DNA from: Apiospora phragmitis
Taxonomy: Eukaryota; Ascomycota; Sordariomycetes; Amphisphaeriales; Apiosporaceae
Direction: 5' to 3'
Assembly: GCA_038363925.1 (NCBI GenBank)
Contig: JAQQWL010000008.1
Location: 1,054,001 to 1,118,000, forward strand
DNA: 64,000 nucleotides
Positions 24,185-36,470 of this stretch are shown piece by piece; within the stretch, counting starts at the first letter, position 1; each line of letters begins with the position of its first letter. The notes under the pieces are model-generated. The model saw nothing but the letters and a program-made list of their open reading frames with translations, did no database searches and was not told the origin of the DNA. Both the position numbers and the translations under genes were made by a program.

Positions 24185-24642
24185 GACATGGGCATGTCCT
24201 ATTGCAGACACAGCGATTATACTGCGAGGGGTCATGGTATATCCACCGCGTACAGTGTTAGTTCGACAGGTCTGTGCCTGGCCAGTAGGTGTGGTTGCAC
24301 CAACACGGGGTGGGAGATTGCTTGGCTATTGCTTGGTAGTTGCTTGTCTTGTTATTTAATTCCTGTTCCCCTGCATCTAGGCTGTTCGATACAAAACCAC
24401 ATTAACCACCTAATCAATCTTACACTCCTCTTCCCATTACCATCATACATGTGAAAGCGTGTTCCCGGCGGTGTGATCATGTACAATTGTGACGGTGAAT
24501 CCAAAGTATGGCGCGTTTCCCTCTCGCCCTCCTCCTCCGTGCCCCTCCAGTTCGGGCAACCGTTCCAGTTTGCGGCAACTGAAGAACACCTGCCATCCAC
24601 CTCCAAGTCACGCGCAACTTCTTAACCACCCGCTATTGCACC
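24185..24642. other. Intergenic stretch, no supported gene
   Basis: 3' flank of the channel gene and 5' flank of the ankyrin pseudogene. The sequence is C/T-rich near 24500-24600. No gene seen. Confidence 0.5.
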
Positions 24643-26331
24643 ATGCCCAATTCCGCAAAAGCCACCCTTTCCAAAGCTGACCAGGCAGGAAACACGGCCC
24701 TTCACGAAGCTGCCGTTGGCGGCAGCACTATCGCGCAACTTGAGGAGCTCTTGCAAGCGGGCGTGGATGTAAACCAGCCCAATTCCGCCGGTCGGCTGCC
24801 TCTACACACAGTCTGCAGCGTCGGATACTATGACCCCGAGCTGCCGACCTACCTTAGCGAGCAGGGGAAATGGATCATGGAGCGAACCAAGGATGTCGAT
24901 GCGTGCGATAAGAACACCATCAGGCCGCTGCATCTGGCCTCCATGATGTCCGAGTACCTGGTCCAGGGGCTTCTCGCTGCGGGTGCCGATCCGGCGGGCG
25001 CCACGTCCGAAGGCTTGACGCCGCTGCATCTGGCAGCCCGTGCGCGACAGAGCAACATTACCGGCATATTACTAGAAGCACTAGCCAAGGCAGGGATTAT
25101 CTCACAACACGTCGACGCAAGAGATGACCTTGGGCGTGCGCCGTTGCACTACGCTTGCCGCTCCGGCCGGAGCGAGACGGTGGGACTTTTGCTGGCCGCA
25201 GGTGCGGCCCCAACGGCGCAGGATGAACAGGGCATGACACCGCTGGAGGCGTGCACAGAATTCGAAGAGGAATAGACGCTGTGGTCCGATTACCGAAAGC
25301 CTGATTCCTTTGATTCCGAGGCACTCATGTACACAGCCATCCCCGGTGACTGGGCGGCGAACGCTGTCGGGGGGTTCAAGATCCACGATCCGCTACGACC
25401 ATGGGTTGCCCCTGGAAGGATCCTGAATTAGGTACATGCGGAAGACCTACGGGAATAATCCCCATCCGACTGAAATCTTCTGTATCAACTCATCGCAACA
25501 GACCACCAACTTCCATATAGTCACCGATATCCTGTTGGATTCTCTGCGCAAGCGCGGAATTAGTAACCAATTCCTCAGAGGTCGGATTGGTAGATGCATC
25601 GAGTGTTGCAACTCCAAAAGCCTTGGATATAGTGAAGACGTCTTCCGGAACCTCCAGCATCGTGTCGGTCCTAGCCAAACGCAAGTCACGCCCACTGACG
25701 AGGAAGTTGTCGAATGTCTCCGCTGTTGTCAGGGTGAACTTATGGAAGCCCATTTCATTAGTCCATTCCACCAAAAGCAAGACCATATCGGCGTGGCTGT
25801 TGCCGAGTACCTGTTACGTCAAAGGAAATATGGTGTCCTTGAACGGGTTCTCGGAAACGACGGGCCATTTTACAGGCTGGATGAAATCGAGTTTGGCAGC
25901 GTTGCACGGCTTTTGGCTCAGCATGGGTTCGCACGCTTGTTGGAGATTTTGATCGGCTCCGAGTACGGCTCGAAGATAGCCTCTATTGATAGTGGCGAGA
26001 CCTCAAGCACTTCAGCTGATCCGATTTTCCTCGTCGCCGCCCGCAGAGAGTTGCCTAATATGGAGGTTATCCGCTTGCTTGTAGAGAAGGTCAAGGTAAA
26101 TGTGAACGCCAAGAGCAGGACCGGCGGAGAGATGTCCGCCGCGAACTTTTACGGACTGAGTTTGGATGAAGATGACGCTGTTCAGACCGGATTGAATACT
26201 GCACTTCACGAGCTTGCAAAGGGTCTGCATTGGTGGCATGTGGCGCAGGTCAAACTCCCCTGGAAATGGCTGAGACTATGGCCAAGGAAACATTTACCCA
26301 GAAGGCGATAGAACTACTAAGTAAGGACTGA
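24643..26331 (+). pseudogene. Decayed ankyrin-repeat protein gene
   Basis: The first 210 codons (24643-25275) are an open ankyrin-repeat frame with clear repeats: NTALHEAAVGGSTIAQLEEL, RPLHLASMMSEYLVQGLLAAG, TPLHLAARARQSNITGILLE and APLHYACRSGRSETVGLLLA. The frame meets TAG at 25273-25275, but readable protein continues past it (LWSDYRKPDSFDSEAL) and again in the later frame 25436-26311 (LDEIEFGSVARLLAQHGFAR, ELPNMEVIRLLVEKVKVNVN, NTALHELAKGLHWWHVAQ). After HVAQ the phase changes once more to QTPLEMAETMAKETFTQKAI and a stop at 26329-26331. Intervening repeats seem to be missing. I infer a long ankyrin protein broken by a stop, deletions and frame changes. The 5' part could still give a short 210-residue protein. 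Confidence 0.75.
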
Positions 26332-27276
26332 CTGAGTTTTCCCTCCATCAGATTCAGCAGACCTAACTCCATAGTCTTGCGTTATGTGTACAAAGCCTAT
26401 ATACAAATTACTAAGAGGCGAATGCATACATCTTCCTACTTTAGTTTCCGTCTTGGCTGGCCCTCCCCTAGTGCCTTTACTTCGGCCCCGCGGCAGGCAC
26501 ACTGCGACCCCATTTGGACGGCGATCATCTGCAAGTAAGTACCTACCTAGGTACATAGCCGTGTCTATAATCCGTGCGGCGGTGCTGATAGTACTAGGGT
26601 CGGTGACGACCTGGGAATCCTCGGTGTTGTATGTTTTTGTTCTTTTTGTTGGGTTGTGGTAATCGCTTTTGTTATTTCCTTCCATGTCACATATTGCCAT
26701 GACTGAGAAACAAGATCTTGCAGGGATGAGTAGAGATGTACAAGCGATGGATAGTATGCAAGGTATATAGAAGGCATACTGAACAGGCAAGATTGCCTTG
26801 CTTCGAGGTCCTGTTCTTGAAGCTCTTATGGTAAAGCATTGGTATGGAGCTTGTGCTTCGGAAGGCGTTCACGATGGTTGGGAGCAATCACGGTAATCAA
26901 ATTGTGTGAATATATATGTATTGTTCTTCGGCAATCTCTGGCCTATTCGACAGTTAGTATGGATATAATTTGTACCCGCATCCTAGCTGTTTTGCTCACC
27001 TTGATAACCATATCTCGCATGCCGACATATCTTCTTCATTGAAGCGACACGTCGGCGAACACCAGTAATCAACGTAACCGACCCTCCTTTGGTTCACGTA
27101 TCTTCTTCCCTGGGGTTTTCTGGTCGCCCTAGCTACTGCGCTATGTGAGAAACCCTGAGCCTGAAACTGGATAATTCGCTGTTTTCCAAGAAGGAGAATC
27201 ATATACTGGCAAAACCCCGTCGGTTTCTCCTGGTTCGCGCTTTCTCGTTTTCTTCACCCATTCCTCAGTTCCTTCC
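26332..27276. other. Intergenic stretch, no supported gene
   Basis: Between the ankyrin relic and the 3' end of Y14. Several overlapping short frames on both strands, none with recognisable content. Confidence 0.5.
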
Positions 27277-27901
27277 TCATGACTGAGCCGGCTCGCCATC
27301 AGCAGCCGCCGGCGCTGGCGCCTCCGCCTCATCCCCCTTGCCTTGGTCGGGACTCCGGCTTCGGCTGCGGCCGCGACCGCGGTGCGACTGCCGTCCTCCT
27401 CGGGCACCGCCCTTGCCCGGCGGCGGCCGAACGAACGCGAAGTCGACGTAGATGGTCTGGTCGAGCAGCTTGGTCTGGTGGCAGCCGTCGATGGCGGCGC
27501 GGGCTTCTTGGAGCGTCGTGTACTCGATGAGAGCATATCCCTATTATCAAAGGCAAGAAAACCCCCAGTTAGTCCAGCTCTCATTTGCGCCAAAATACAA
27601 AATAGAATTAGGGTGGTGGAGGGGAGGGATGTGACGTGACGAACCTTGACATAACCACTACGTCGGTCGAGGTTCAGGTGCAGGTTCTTAATCTCGCCGT
27701 ACTCGCCGAACTTGTCGTGGACGGCCTCCTCGTCGGCCTCCTCGTGCACGTTGGTCACCATGATGATCCAGCCCTCGATGGAGCGCACCGCCGTCGCTTT
27801 CGAGTGCGTCTGCATGTCGCCGACCTTGGCCTCGGCGGTGGGGGCGGGCTGCCGCCGGCGGCGGCGCCCGCGTCGTCAATGTCCATTTCCACGTCGGCCA
27901 T
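27277..27901 (-). CDS. Exon-junction-complex RNA-binding protein Y14/RBM8A, with one apparent frame slip
   Basis: Exon 1 (27645-27901) starts [19 protein letters not shown] and exon 2 (27277-27540) ends in an Arg/Ser/Gly-rich tail; a 104-base GT-AG intron lies between. One RNA-recognition motif is complete: [20 protein letters not shown] (RNP2 in IIMVTNV), then [20 protein letters not shown] and [16 protein letters not shown] (RNP1 is GYVKGYALIEY), ending [16 protein letters not shown]14 binds Mago and, in metazoans, marks spliced mRNA. The frame changes in the GC-rich linker at GGGGGCGGG (27840-27848, plus strand); one added base gives a single frame of about 173 residues ([20 protein letters not shown]). 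Because both halves are conserved, a sequencing error is likelier than loss of the gene. Confidence 0.85.
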
Positions 27902-30462
27902 TGTCGGTGGTTTGTATGGTACGTATGATCGGAGACTGATCAAGTAAGTAGTTTCGAAGCGGGTGTTTATGAATGAAGAAACAGAATTCCAAGAACGTCA
28001 AGGTTGCTTTTAGTTGATGTTCTAGTTGTTGTTGGTGGTTGGTGGGGTGCTTCAGCTTGGGTATCGATTCGCTCGCGGCTCAATTGACCGTGCTGAAGCT
28101 TCCGAATTTCTGCGGGGCAGATCCCAGACGGCTTTGCTGAAGCTCTGGGCGGCTGGCGGAGCTGAGCGTGACAGCTGGCAGAGCAACATCTCGATTCATG
28201 AATTCAACCTCACTTCGCTTTGAAAACTATACTTTATACACCTCGGAAGAAAACGTTGGAGGATCTCGTATTTTCTATTCCTAAGACTTTAGGACGCACG
28301 CAATTGGACTTGAGTCAAGCTACCATTACGCAGATATCTACCCCGGCTGCTGGTTGTCATCAGGCTGTCAATTTCTAAAGTGCAGGGTGAGAGGTTCTGG
28401 GACTCGCATCTTCTTCACTCTGCTGCGTTTGCAAATATTTGTCAAGAATATAGGTGCGATCTACCTCAAAAGCCCTAGGTAAGCTGTGTAGACCTGAGTA
28501 CAATTATACGCCCCCCTGGAGCTGTATTATATCTATCTTGAGACGAAAAGAGCAAAACGCATTTAGCACCTTGCCAATGTTGTTGTAGCCATCGGGTACC
28601 GAACCTAGGTTACCTATGATTTTGCCACGAGTTGAAGTATATTGTCATGATCAGCGTACCAATCCGTGTATCCCATTATACACCTATGAATATAAATATA
28701 TAGATAGATGCCAAGGGCATGTATGTGAGCTTGACGGGTCATCAAAGTCCCGGGAACACCAGGGAGCATAAGCTCAGGCATCCGACCGGCATCCGACCGG
28801 CATCCGACCACATGCCTCCTTACTTAAGAATAAAATTGCTTCTTTCAACCTCAAACCTCTCACGGGCATGCACAACGTTTTGTTGTTGGTGATTGCCTGC
28901 TTTGTGGCTGTGGTCATCGGCATATCCTCTAGTCAGCATTGCCCGGACTCCTTGTCGCTTGCAATTCGTTTTCTCTCCTTGCAGCATCTGTACACTCTCC
29001 TGGAAGTAAACATGTTTATAATAATCCATGACTATAACACGCATACGTGTGAGAATGGTAGTGGCGCAGTCCAGGGCAAACCAACTGAATGGCTCGCGAG
29101 CTCTGGCTACGCCGAGTGTATGCTTGAGCGAGTGATGATGTGTCCGTCCCAGTAGACGTTGGCAGGAGACCCCTGGATCGTAACCTCCTTTATTCGGCAG
29201 ACCGAAGACTTCAAGAGTACCTATGGTGTTGCCCGATTTGCAGAGACTACAAAAAGTACATGCCCAGCATTAATGGATATATTTCCCATGAAATAACGTT
29301 GCGGTGGAGTGTTCCGATGCTCCAGCAGCGGCCCCAAACGCCGTATAACGCCGCAGCATGTACCGGAGCCAACATTCCATTCTGGAGCTCAGAGTTCAGA
29401 TATGGCCGCCATAATCACCGAGAGCCACCATTGATTTTCCCGCCCGCACGTCCCGTCATTTGGCCATGACCCCGGCCACCTGTCTGGCGCTGTTTGGGGT
29501 GGGCTGTTTGCTCAGTCTGTTCCGAGGCAAACAATTCAGTTCACTGACATTGAGAGGGACAAATCAAACGTTGGTTGGATACGGTACGGCGCTGTAAATA
29601 GATAGTAATCCCGCTTGACCTAGCGCGCAGCCCACCGCCGATGCAACGCCAGTACCGCCGAGCAGTGACTACACACCATCCCTCTTCTCCTCTCCAGAAG
29701 GCCATCTCCCCGTTGGCCGAGAACCGTAATTCCAAGAAGTGTCCCCCATGTCCCTCAATAATTGTGATAGACCCGACCGACCCCCTTGGCCGACGTACGC
29801 CGCACAATTGTTTGGTAGCCAAGAATGGCGCGCAAGACCTAAAACCAGCCTAGCCAAGCATTGGCGAGGAGCGCCACGTCGGATGGACGGTAGTGGTATG
29901 TTCACGTGCGGGCTCGCCGTAGTGTCATTCATTTCCAATGAGGTGCGAGGCACTTGGCCTGACAGCGCTGCCCAGCACGCCCAGAAAATAGGAGCGAACT
30001 AAAATGACCAGGGGCGGTTATTGAACCGGCACTGCATGCCGGACATCCTCGATATGTCGTCGAGCTGGACTCGCTTGCTTGGAAAGCATCTCGTCGTTCA
30101 TGATGTGTCGTCAAATAAGTGAAGAGCGACGAGGTGTACACGGGAGCGGGTGAGTGTGTGAATGAAACTCCATCAATTGGTACCTCATGACCAATCGAGA
30201 GTGATTAGATTATCAGTTGCTATTTGGAAATGACGACCTTCCTGCCATTTTCTCCGTTCGCTGGTATCATCACTGCGCTTCCATCAAGATATTGATCTTC
30301 GTATCTTTCCCATATACCCTTGCCAGCCCAATATGCCAGCGTCGCCATCGTCATTGGCAGAAGGCACGCTCATGCTTCAAAATCAAAACTATCCCTGCGC
30401 AAATGTGCATATATCTCGTTGAAGAAACGTGCAAAAGTTCGGTTGTAGATCGCACAAGCACT
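27902..30462. other. Gene-poor stretch
   Basis: Upstream region of Y14 and 3' flank of the acetate transporter. Apart from the small tandem repeat at 28777-28809, I see no supported feature; the open frames lack recognisable domains. Confidence 0.5.
28777..28809. repeat. Three perfect tandem copies of an 11-base unit
   Basis: GGCATCCGACC occurs three times without interruption. It lies in gene-free DNA; no role is apparent. Confidence 0.85.
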
Positions 30463-31390
30463 TTAAACGGTCTCCCGGGCAGTCTTGCCACGAGCCTGGC
30501 GGCCCTTCTCAGACCAGGGGAAATGGAAGACGGGAATGAGGAAGAAGGAGTTGCTGGAATCGGCAATACCAGCGAATGCATTGTACCAGGCGACAAAGGC
30601 GGCCAGGAGTCCGAAAACACCACCGGCTTTCTGCAGGTTCTTGCTAGCTTCCATGGCCCCGTTCGCGGTGGCTAGGTAGTGGCAGAACAGCATCAAGAAG
30701 GCCAGGTCGAGCGTGAAGAACAAAGCGAAGAACATGACGGTCGATCGTAGGGTGCAGAGGAGCAGGATGGTGGTGAAGATGAACCAGCCGGCCAGGAAGA
30801 ACCCGATCACGGAGGGCTCTTGCGATGGCGAAATACCATCTTCGGTATATGGTGACAAGGAAGCGAAACCCGGTGTGAGCAGGATGGCGAACGAGATCCA
30901 GAATCCTCCGTACGAAGACAGAGCAGTAGCACCAAATGTGTTACCAACGGCCATTTCCCTGTGGCGCAATTAGCAACTGATTGTTTACTAGAAATAACAA
31001 GACCCAACATGGGGTTTGGTTAACTTACCACATGCCGGCCAGCAGCTGCACTAGACCACCGTAGCCGAACGCCAGGGAGATGATGACATTGGGCTCCGTG
31101 ACATCGCGAGCACCCACATTGATCAACGACAGGACGAACGTAGTCAGGGCGAAGGCGGACAGACCCAAAGGCGCTGGGTTGGCGAACTTGCGGTTCTCCA
31201 CCGGGCGGTACAGACCGGGCTGGAACTCACCACCGAAGGCAGCGAGTCTTCCCTCATTGTCCCGCGTGTGGATGTGCGCCATGGGGTTGTGGTAGTCGAA
31301 GCGCTGGTTGGGTTGGGCGCCGTTCGGATGCGCCTCAGACCCCGAAGTGGTGGTCTTTTCAATGTCGGCTGTATGCTCCGTGGTCGCCAT
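30463..31390 (-). CDS. Acetate transporter of the Ato/GPR1/FUN34/YaaH (AceTr) family
   Basis: Two exons (31029-31390 and 30463-30958) separated by a 70-base GT-AG intron encode 285 residues from MATTEHTADIEKTTTS to a stop at 30463. The family signature NPAPLGLSAFALTTFVLSL opens the first of six hydrophobic segments. The others include VIISLAFGYGGLVQLLAGMW, YGGFWISFAILLTPGF, SVIGFFLAGWFIFTTILLL, VMFFALFFTLDLAFLMLFCH and AGGVFGLLAAFVAWYNAFAG. The soluble N-terminus has the usual HNPMAHIHTR stretch. In Aspergillus the homologue AcpA is the main acetate carrier, and yeast Ato1-3 carry acetate and ammonium-linked flux. The start is the first ATG in frame after a CT-rich leader. A longer frame to 31759 exists upstream but is low in complexity. 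Confidence 0.92.
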
Positions 31391-34300
31391 GGTGACTTGT
31401 TCCTCCTTGTGCCCTTTTGAAGAAAAAACTGCTTCTGGAGCTGAAGACGATCCTTCGAAATAGTCTTCTAGAAAGCTGAGATTGTGTCTTTCTACCAAGT
31501 GAGAATAGGAAGAAAGAAGGAAGGGTAAGGGCGTTCTGGAAGTAGTAGGGACCTGGGGTAGGTTAATATACGTATAAGTCAGATATGTATCTGGTGTGGA
31601 GGGAATGGTAGCATGCGGAGAAGGAACCCACCAGGAAGGGTCAAGACCAAGTGAGACCAGACTAGGGGACAGGAAAGGGCAAGATTGTTGATCAATTGGG
31701 GTCCCTCGGTTCTCAGGTTGTTCAGGCTGTGTGGAGCATTGGTCAGATATTGGGAACAAGGGCCAGGAAGTCCTCGCCTACCTAACATACCCTTACACGT
31801 GCAGGCCGTAGTGCACTTACGGTTAAATGGAGGATAAGTCTGCAGCATGTCGCATCGCATGATTTGGTGAGCATAGCTGACGCTTGGCCAAAAGGGTCAA
31901 GAACTGCAAGCAATGGCATTTAATTTGTCACTTGTGCGTAAAAAGATGTGCCGTCTCCTTCCCAAGCAGCCAAGGAGGACTAGCCAAATATCAGAATATC
32001 CCATTAGCGACAAGGCGAATGAGATTGGCGCTGGATACTTAGCAGGTACCGATTGGCGCCAACGTAGATAGCGTCCCAACGCGGAGAATCTACTTCGTCA
32101 TGATGGAGCCTACTAAGCCAGCTAAGCAAAGCTCTTTGTAATATTCAGGTACTCGTCAGGGTCGTGTCTCCTTTACACCAGCTGACCGAACGAACCAGAG
32201 TCTGCGCTCTCGTGTCTAACGCGGCCAAATAGAAACCCACACACCTGAACCAAACCAACTGGGGAATTTATTTCCCTTTCACCGACTTGAGTCGATCTGC
32301 TTACTAGCAGTATTAGGCTAATAGTAGTAGATGGAGTGCGATTAAGCATATTCACAGCGTGTTCTAGGCTGACCGTATTGTACAATGTTGAGGGCTGTAG
32401 CGACCCAGTAAACTGGCAGACTAGAGACAGGCCCGCCGCAGTGCAGAACGCAAGTGCAGATGGCGGTTCCGTGTCGCCGCCCGAACTGCCCGACTTGGCC
32501 GCTGCCGCATCCGCTTCATGATGTTATTTTTTCTGCTTAGGTCGGGTACGGATTCAGCTCTTGAGCCGGATCTCCCTTGATTGGTAAGGCTTTGCTCGGT
32601 AGCATGTAAACGATACCTTTAGTTAGCAAGCATGAAAAATCAACAAGCCACACGGAATGCATTCCTCGAATAATAAGGACTCTGCTAGTTTTGTTGAAGC
32701 GTGGACCCATAGACGCCTGCACTTTCGGAATCGTTTCACCATGGAATGATGGTCTGGGGAAAGGCGCATGGCCAAGTGTTGGAGGACTTGCTTCCCCATG
32801 TTTTTTTTATCTCTCAATCTCCTGTCGTCTCGCGGAAACGAACAAAAAATACTGTAGGAAAAAGAGGGGCTCCACACCACCGTCACGCATGGCCAGGATT
32901 AAACAATGTGGGATTTGGCTTGGCTTTTGCTTGGGGTTGGTTGGGGGGTTCTGTTCTTCCAGATGTTCCGCGCCATGTCACCCCAGTCAGCCACCACCAT
33001 TTGCGATGGGATTGGTCAGACGTAGGCAGGGGCCGGACGAGTTCTATTGAGATATGCAACCGACAATTGTTTTTTGTCTAACCTACGGAGTATTGCGCCA
33101 GAATATTGAAATTAACTGCAGCGGTATCACGGATTCGAAACTCTGAAGCCACCGAAGCCACAACCGGTGCTAGCATCAGAACCAAGAAGCTTATACAAGT
33201 CAAGCAAAAGATGCGAATAGGCAGGGCAGCAAAGGTAAAGGAGGTCGGTGTGCTGAGGATAATACTGGAAGTACACGATCAATCAAAGGATTCATGACTG
33301 ATGCGAGCCAATGAGGATTTCCAATTGGCACCAAGCAACATCTGCAGCAACCAAGCAGTCAACTATGAGCTTTCCAGACTCCAGATCGTCTGCGTCAGAC
33401 TTCGGCACTTTTGCTCTTCTCTCCCGCAGCTCTGATCTGTACGTACTTGCGGACAGTCGAGTACGTAGATACCCGCAACAATCATGGTCAAGAGGTTCGA
33501 AAACCCAAATACATTGAGCGATGTCGTCGGTACGCATGGATTCAGGGGCTCTAACATCATAGGTGCTCACCTGAGGCTGCAGCTGACCAGCTACTATGCT
33601 AAGTGCGACTTGCTTACAACGGGGTGCCGAGGCTCCGAGCACAACCGGAATGAACGCGTAACCTGAGGTTACCTATGAGGCTATGAAGCTTCCTCTCATC
33701 CGACCGACTGGAACGGCGGGTTTCATCGAACAATGCACTACTCTAGATACTAGGTACTACTATACTCCGTACAGTAATTGACTATGAGTGGGACCTGTGG
33801 CGGCTGTTCTGACCAGTATTCTGACTACCGCATGTACACACATGATGCTGCGGAGGCTGCGAGATGTGCGGAGATCGGTGGGGAGTGGGCATCTTGCCTT
33901 CTTAACTCCGGGCAAGCCTTCCAAAATTGTGTCATTGTTCTCTCCAAGTGGACGGATTGGAGAGGATAACCCTCTACTATTAAGCACTACTAAAACGTAT
34001 AGAGAGCCATCATCGTCATATGATTGGTCATCAGGGTCTTGGGGGCTTCTTCTCTACCAATGGTATCCCACTCGGGTTTGTCTTTACGCCCGGTGCGCAC
34101 GCAGCGTTGATCTGACGGTCATCTATACCAGCCGATACTTGCATGTTTTCCCGGGACGTAGCATTTCCAAGACTGACAGCTATGATGACTCCGCGGGGCC
34201 CCGCAGCCGCCCAGGACGATTCTAAACCTACGACATGACTATGCCTTGGCTTAGCCCTTTCCCCAGACCGAGAGTCTTTGCTCAAATGTCGGCTTCTCCA

Positions 34301-35429
34301 AGGGCTTGGCTGAAGGACTTGGGTTGACAGGGTGCTGAACCCGGCCACTGCTCTTTCCACGCCGAATATCATATTATTCAGCTTGAGCTTGCTCCTATCG
34401 ACCCCTCTCCCACGCTGGGTTTTAGTACCACACAACAAACTTGAGCCTAAACCGAGCAATCCGGGGATACGTTGATGTTATTGCAGGTCTTCTTCCTCTT
34501 TCCACGGCCCCAGGCGGGTCGCGAGCTGACTCCTTCAATTCTAATCCTGAGATTACCTGGATCTGGCATCTCCAACTGCTAACAGTCATCCCACGTTGTC
34601 TTACCATTGGCCGTTTCCTGATCTCCGGGCCGTAACTTGAGCCTGCTTACGGAGTACGTGCCAGAGACATCGTTATGTCGGTCTGGGCCTCGAGGCATTG
34701 TAAACCCCTTTTGATTCCTTCTTGTTGTCGTGTAACCTGACAACTGGACATTATTGATATTACTGTCCTCGTTATACGATTCAGTAATCTCGGGTATCAA
34801 ACCCTTGATCGAACTGCGTCGGGTCCAACCCCCGTATGTGGGTGAGTACCCGATTGGTCTCCTTGTCGAGATTAGATACGGGCCGACACCTCTGTGGGAC
34901 TTTTACCCGTTTACCCGGCGGTGAGACAATCTGAGGGCTTCGTTTGGTAGTCGCATATAGTTGCAAGACACAGACGAAGGCGGCGGGCGGCGCAATCCTT
35001 GGCTGCAGCTTTTTGTTCAGCCTACGCCGGGTTCATGCAAGGAAACATGGCGCCTGCAGAGCGTTGCGCGCTGCTACGTCTGCACTGCACTAGCGAATTA
35101 ATTGCAATCGTGGTTAGGCGGTCGGAAGCCCTCACCGGTTTCAAGAAGCTGTAAATGCAGTATACGAACCTACTCGTCAATATACACTGGCCATGGAACC
35201 GATCTGCGGAACAATAGTGCTACAAGAGTAGCTAGATACACATCGAGTATCTCAAGTATTCCACTATCTTCATACGAAACCTGGAGTATATGTGAGCTGC
35301 AACGGTATATCAGGGATTTCAGGCGATGCTAAGCTCACTGCTTCCATCTTGTTACACTAGTATTCTATCTAATGCCATCTCGTACTGTATTCTGACACCA
35401 TAGGCAGAAGTAAATAATCAAAGACGACG
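31391..35429. other. Gene-poor stretch
   Basis: The first 400 bases are the likely promoter and leader of the acetate transporter (T/C-rich on the coding strand). The rest has many short frames on both strands without family motifs, and no RNA gene that I could recognise. Confidence 0.5.
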
Positions 35430-36470
35430 ATTGAGAGCATCTCAAGCATCAATCAAGATCACGCCCAGCCCTTTCCGGTATGCTACACCGTCTTGCCGCC
35501 CGATCCACAGAACATAGTGATATTTTCCCAATTTCGGTCCCATATACCACTTTTTTTCTTAGAGGTGAAGATGGCCAGGAATTCGCATTCTTCTCAATCT
35601 TTGTCTCGCTGTGGGTGGTCCGGAGACGAGAAGATGCAGGCGCGACCCTTGAGTCGGTCGAAGTCAATGTTGGCAGCGCGGGCAGGTTTCCCAAGTAGCT
35701 ATGCCCCGGCCGCCATGGCGCAAGTAAACAGAAACGGGTTCTCGTGGAAGCTCGCAAGGGCGTTGCCGGCCTGGCTTTCGTTGATGGGCAGCGGGCGTAT
35801 ACCCCGAGTCTTCTTGTCTATCACTTCCCACTCGTACAAAGGCTCACTCACGGTCCAGCTCTACGTGATCTTGTGGGATGCATTTGTCGACATGGATGCC
35901 GCCATGCCATCCTATCCAGGACCAGTTCTGGAATGCCTGCGTGTCCGCTTTGCCGCCTCACGGCGGCCTCTTCGTAAGCACACATCACGCGGTGGACGTA
36001 CAGGAGGACCAAGCCTTGATAGGCAACGGTGACGTCCTGCCACGTGCGGTAACAGCAATCTCACCGTACCAACTGGTACTGAAGTAGTAGCTTCCGCCGC
36101 GAGAATGTATCTTCCTGGAACGTCCAGTCTCTGGACAACTGCGAGAGATCTGCTAGTGTCAACAATGATAGCTCTTGGGAGTGGGAACAACACCAGCGGG
36201 TTTCCGACGCTCCCAAATTGTCTTCTCCATCCTCGTATACTCCTCGTACTGGTCTATTGTTAAGTAAGGGTTCACATCCCGAGGCTTTGTAACGCTCTTT
36301 AGCCCGTGGGGGCAATAGTTGGCATCGCACCAATTCGCGGCGACGATGGCAAGTTACGCATTGCCGCAGATGTCGGCCATGGCTTGGATTTGGGCATGCT
36401 TATAATGGCATCACCCTGACCAATGAAGAATTGGCAGACCTAGAGGTGTTTCTTGACGAGCAATTTACAA
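35430..36470 (-). pseudogene. Relic of a heterokaryon-incompatibility (HET) domain gene
   Basis: On the minus strand three frames must be combined. One reads HAQIQAMADICGNA, stop, LAIVAANWCDANYCPHGLKS, then NPYLTIDQYEEYTRMEKTIW. A second then gives TLADLSQLSRDWTFQEDTFS and RRKLLLQYQLVRW, and a later frame gives IDFDRLKGRACIFSS. QIQAMADIYGNA..., IVAA and RDWTFQE.. are the usual HET-domain landmarks. HET proteins mediate allorecognition cell death between fungal strains. In-frame TAA (within GCGTAAC), several frame changes and the absence of the upstream catalytic-like block YAWIDSLCIDQ make this a relic. Decay is heavier than in the frameshifted housekeeping genes of this window, so I think it is real. 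Coordinates are approximate. Confidence 0.55.
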
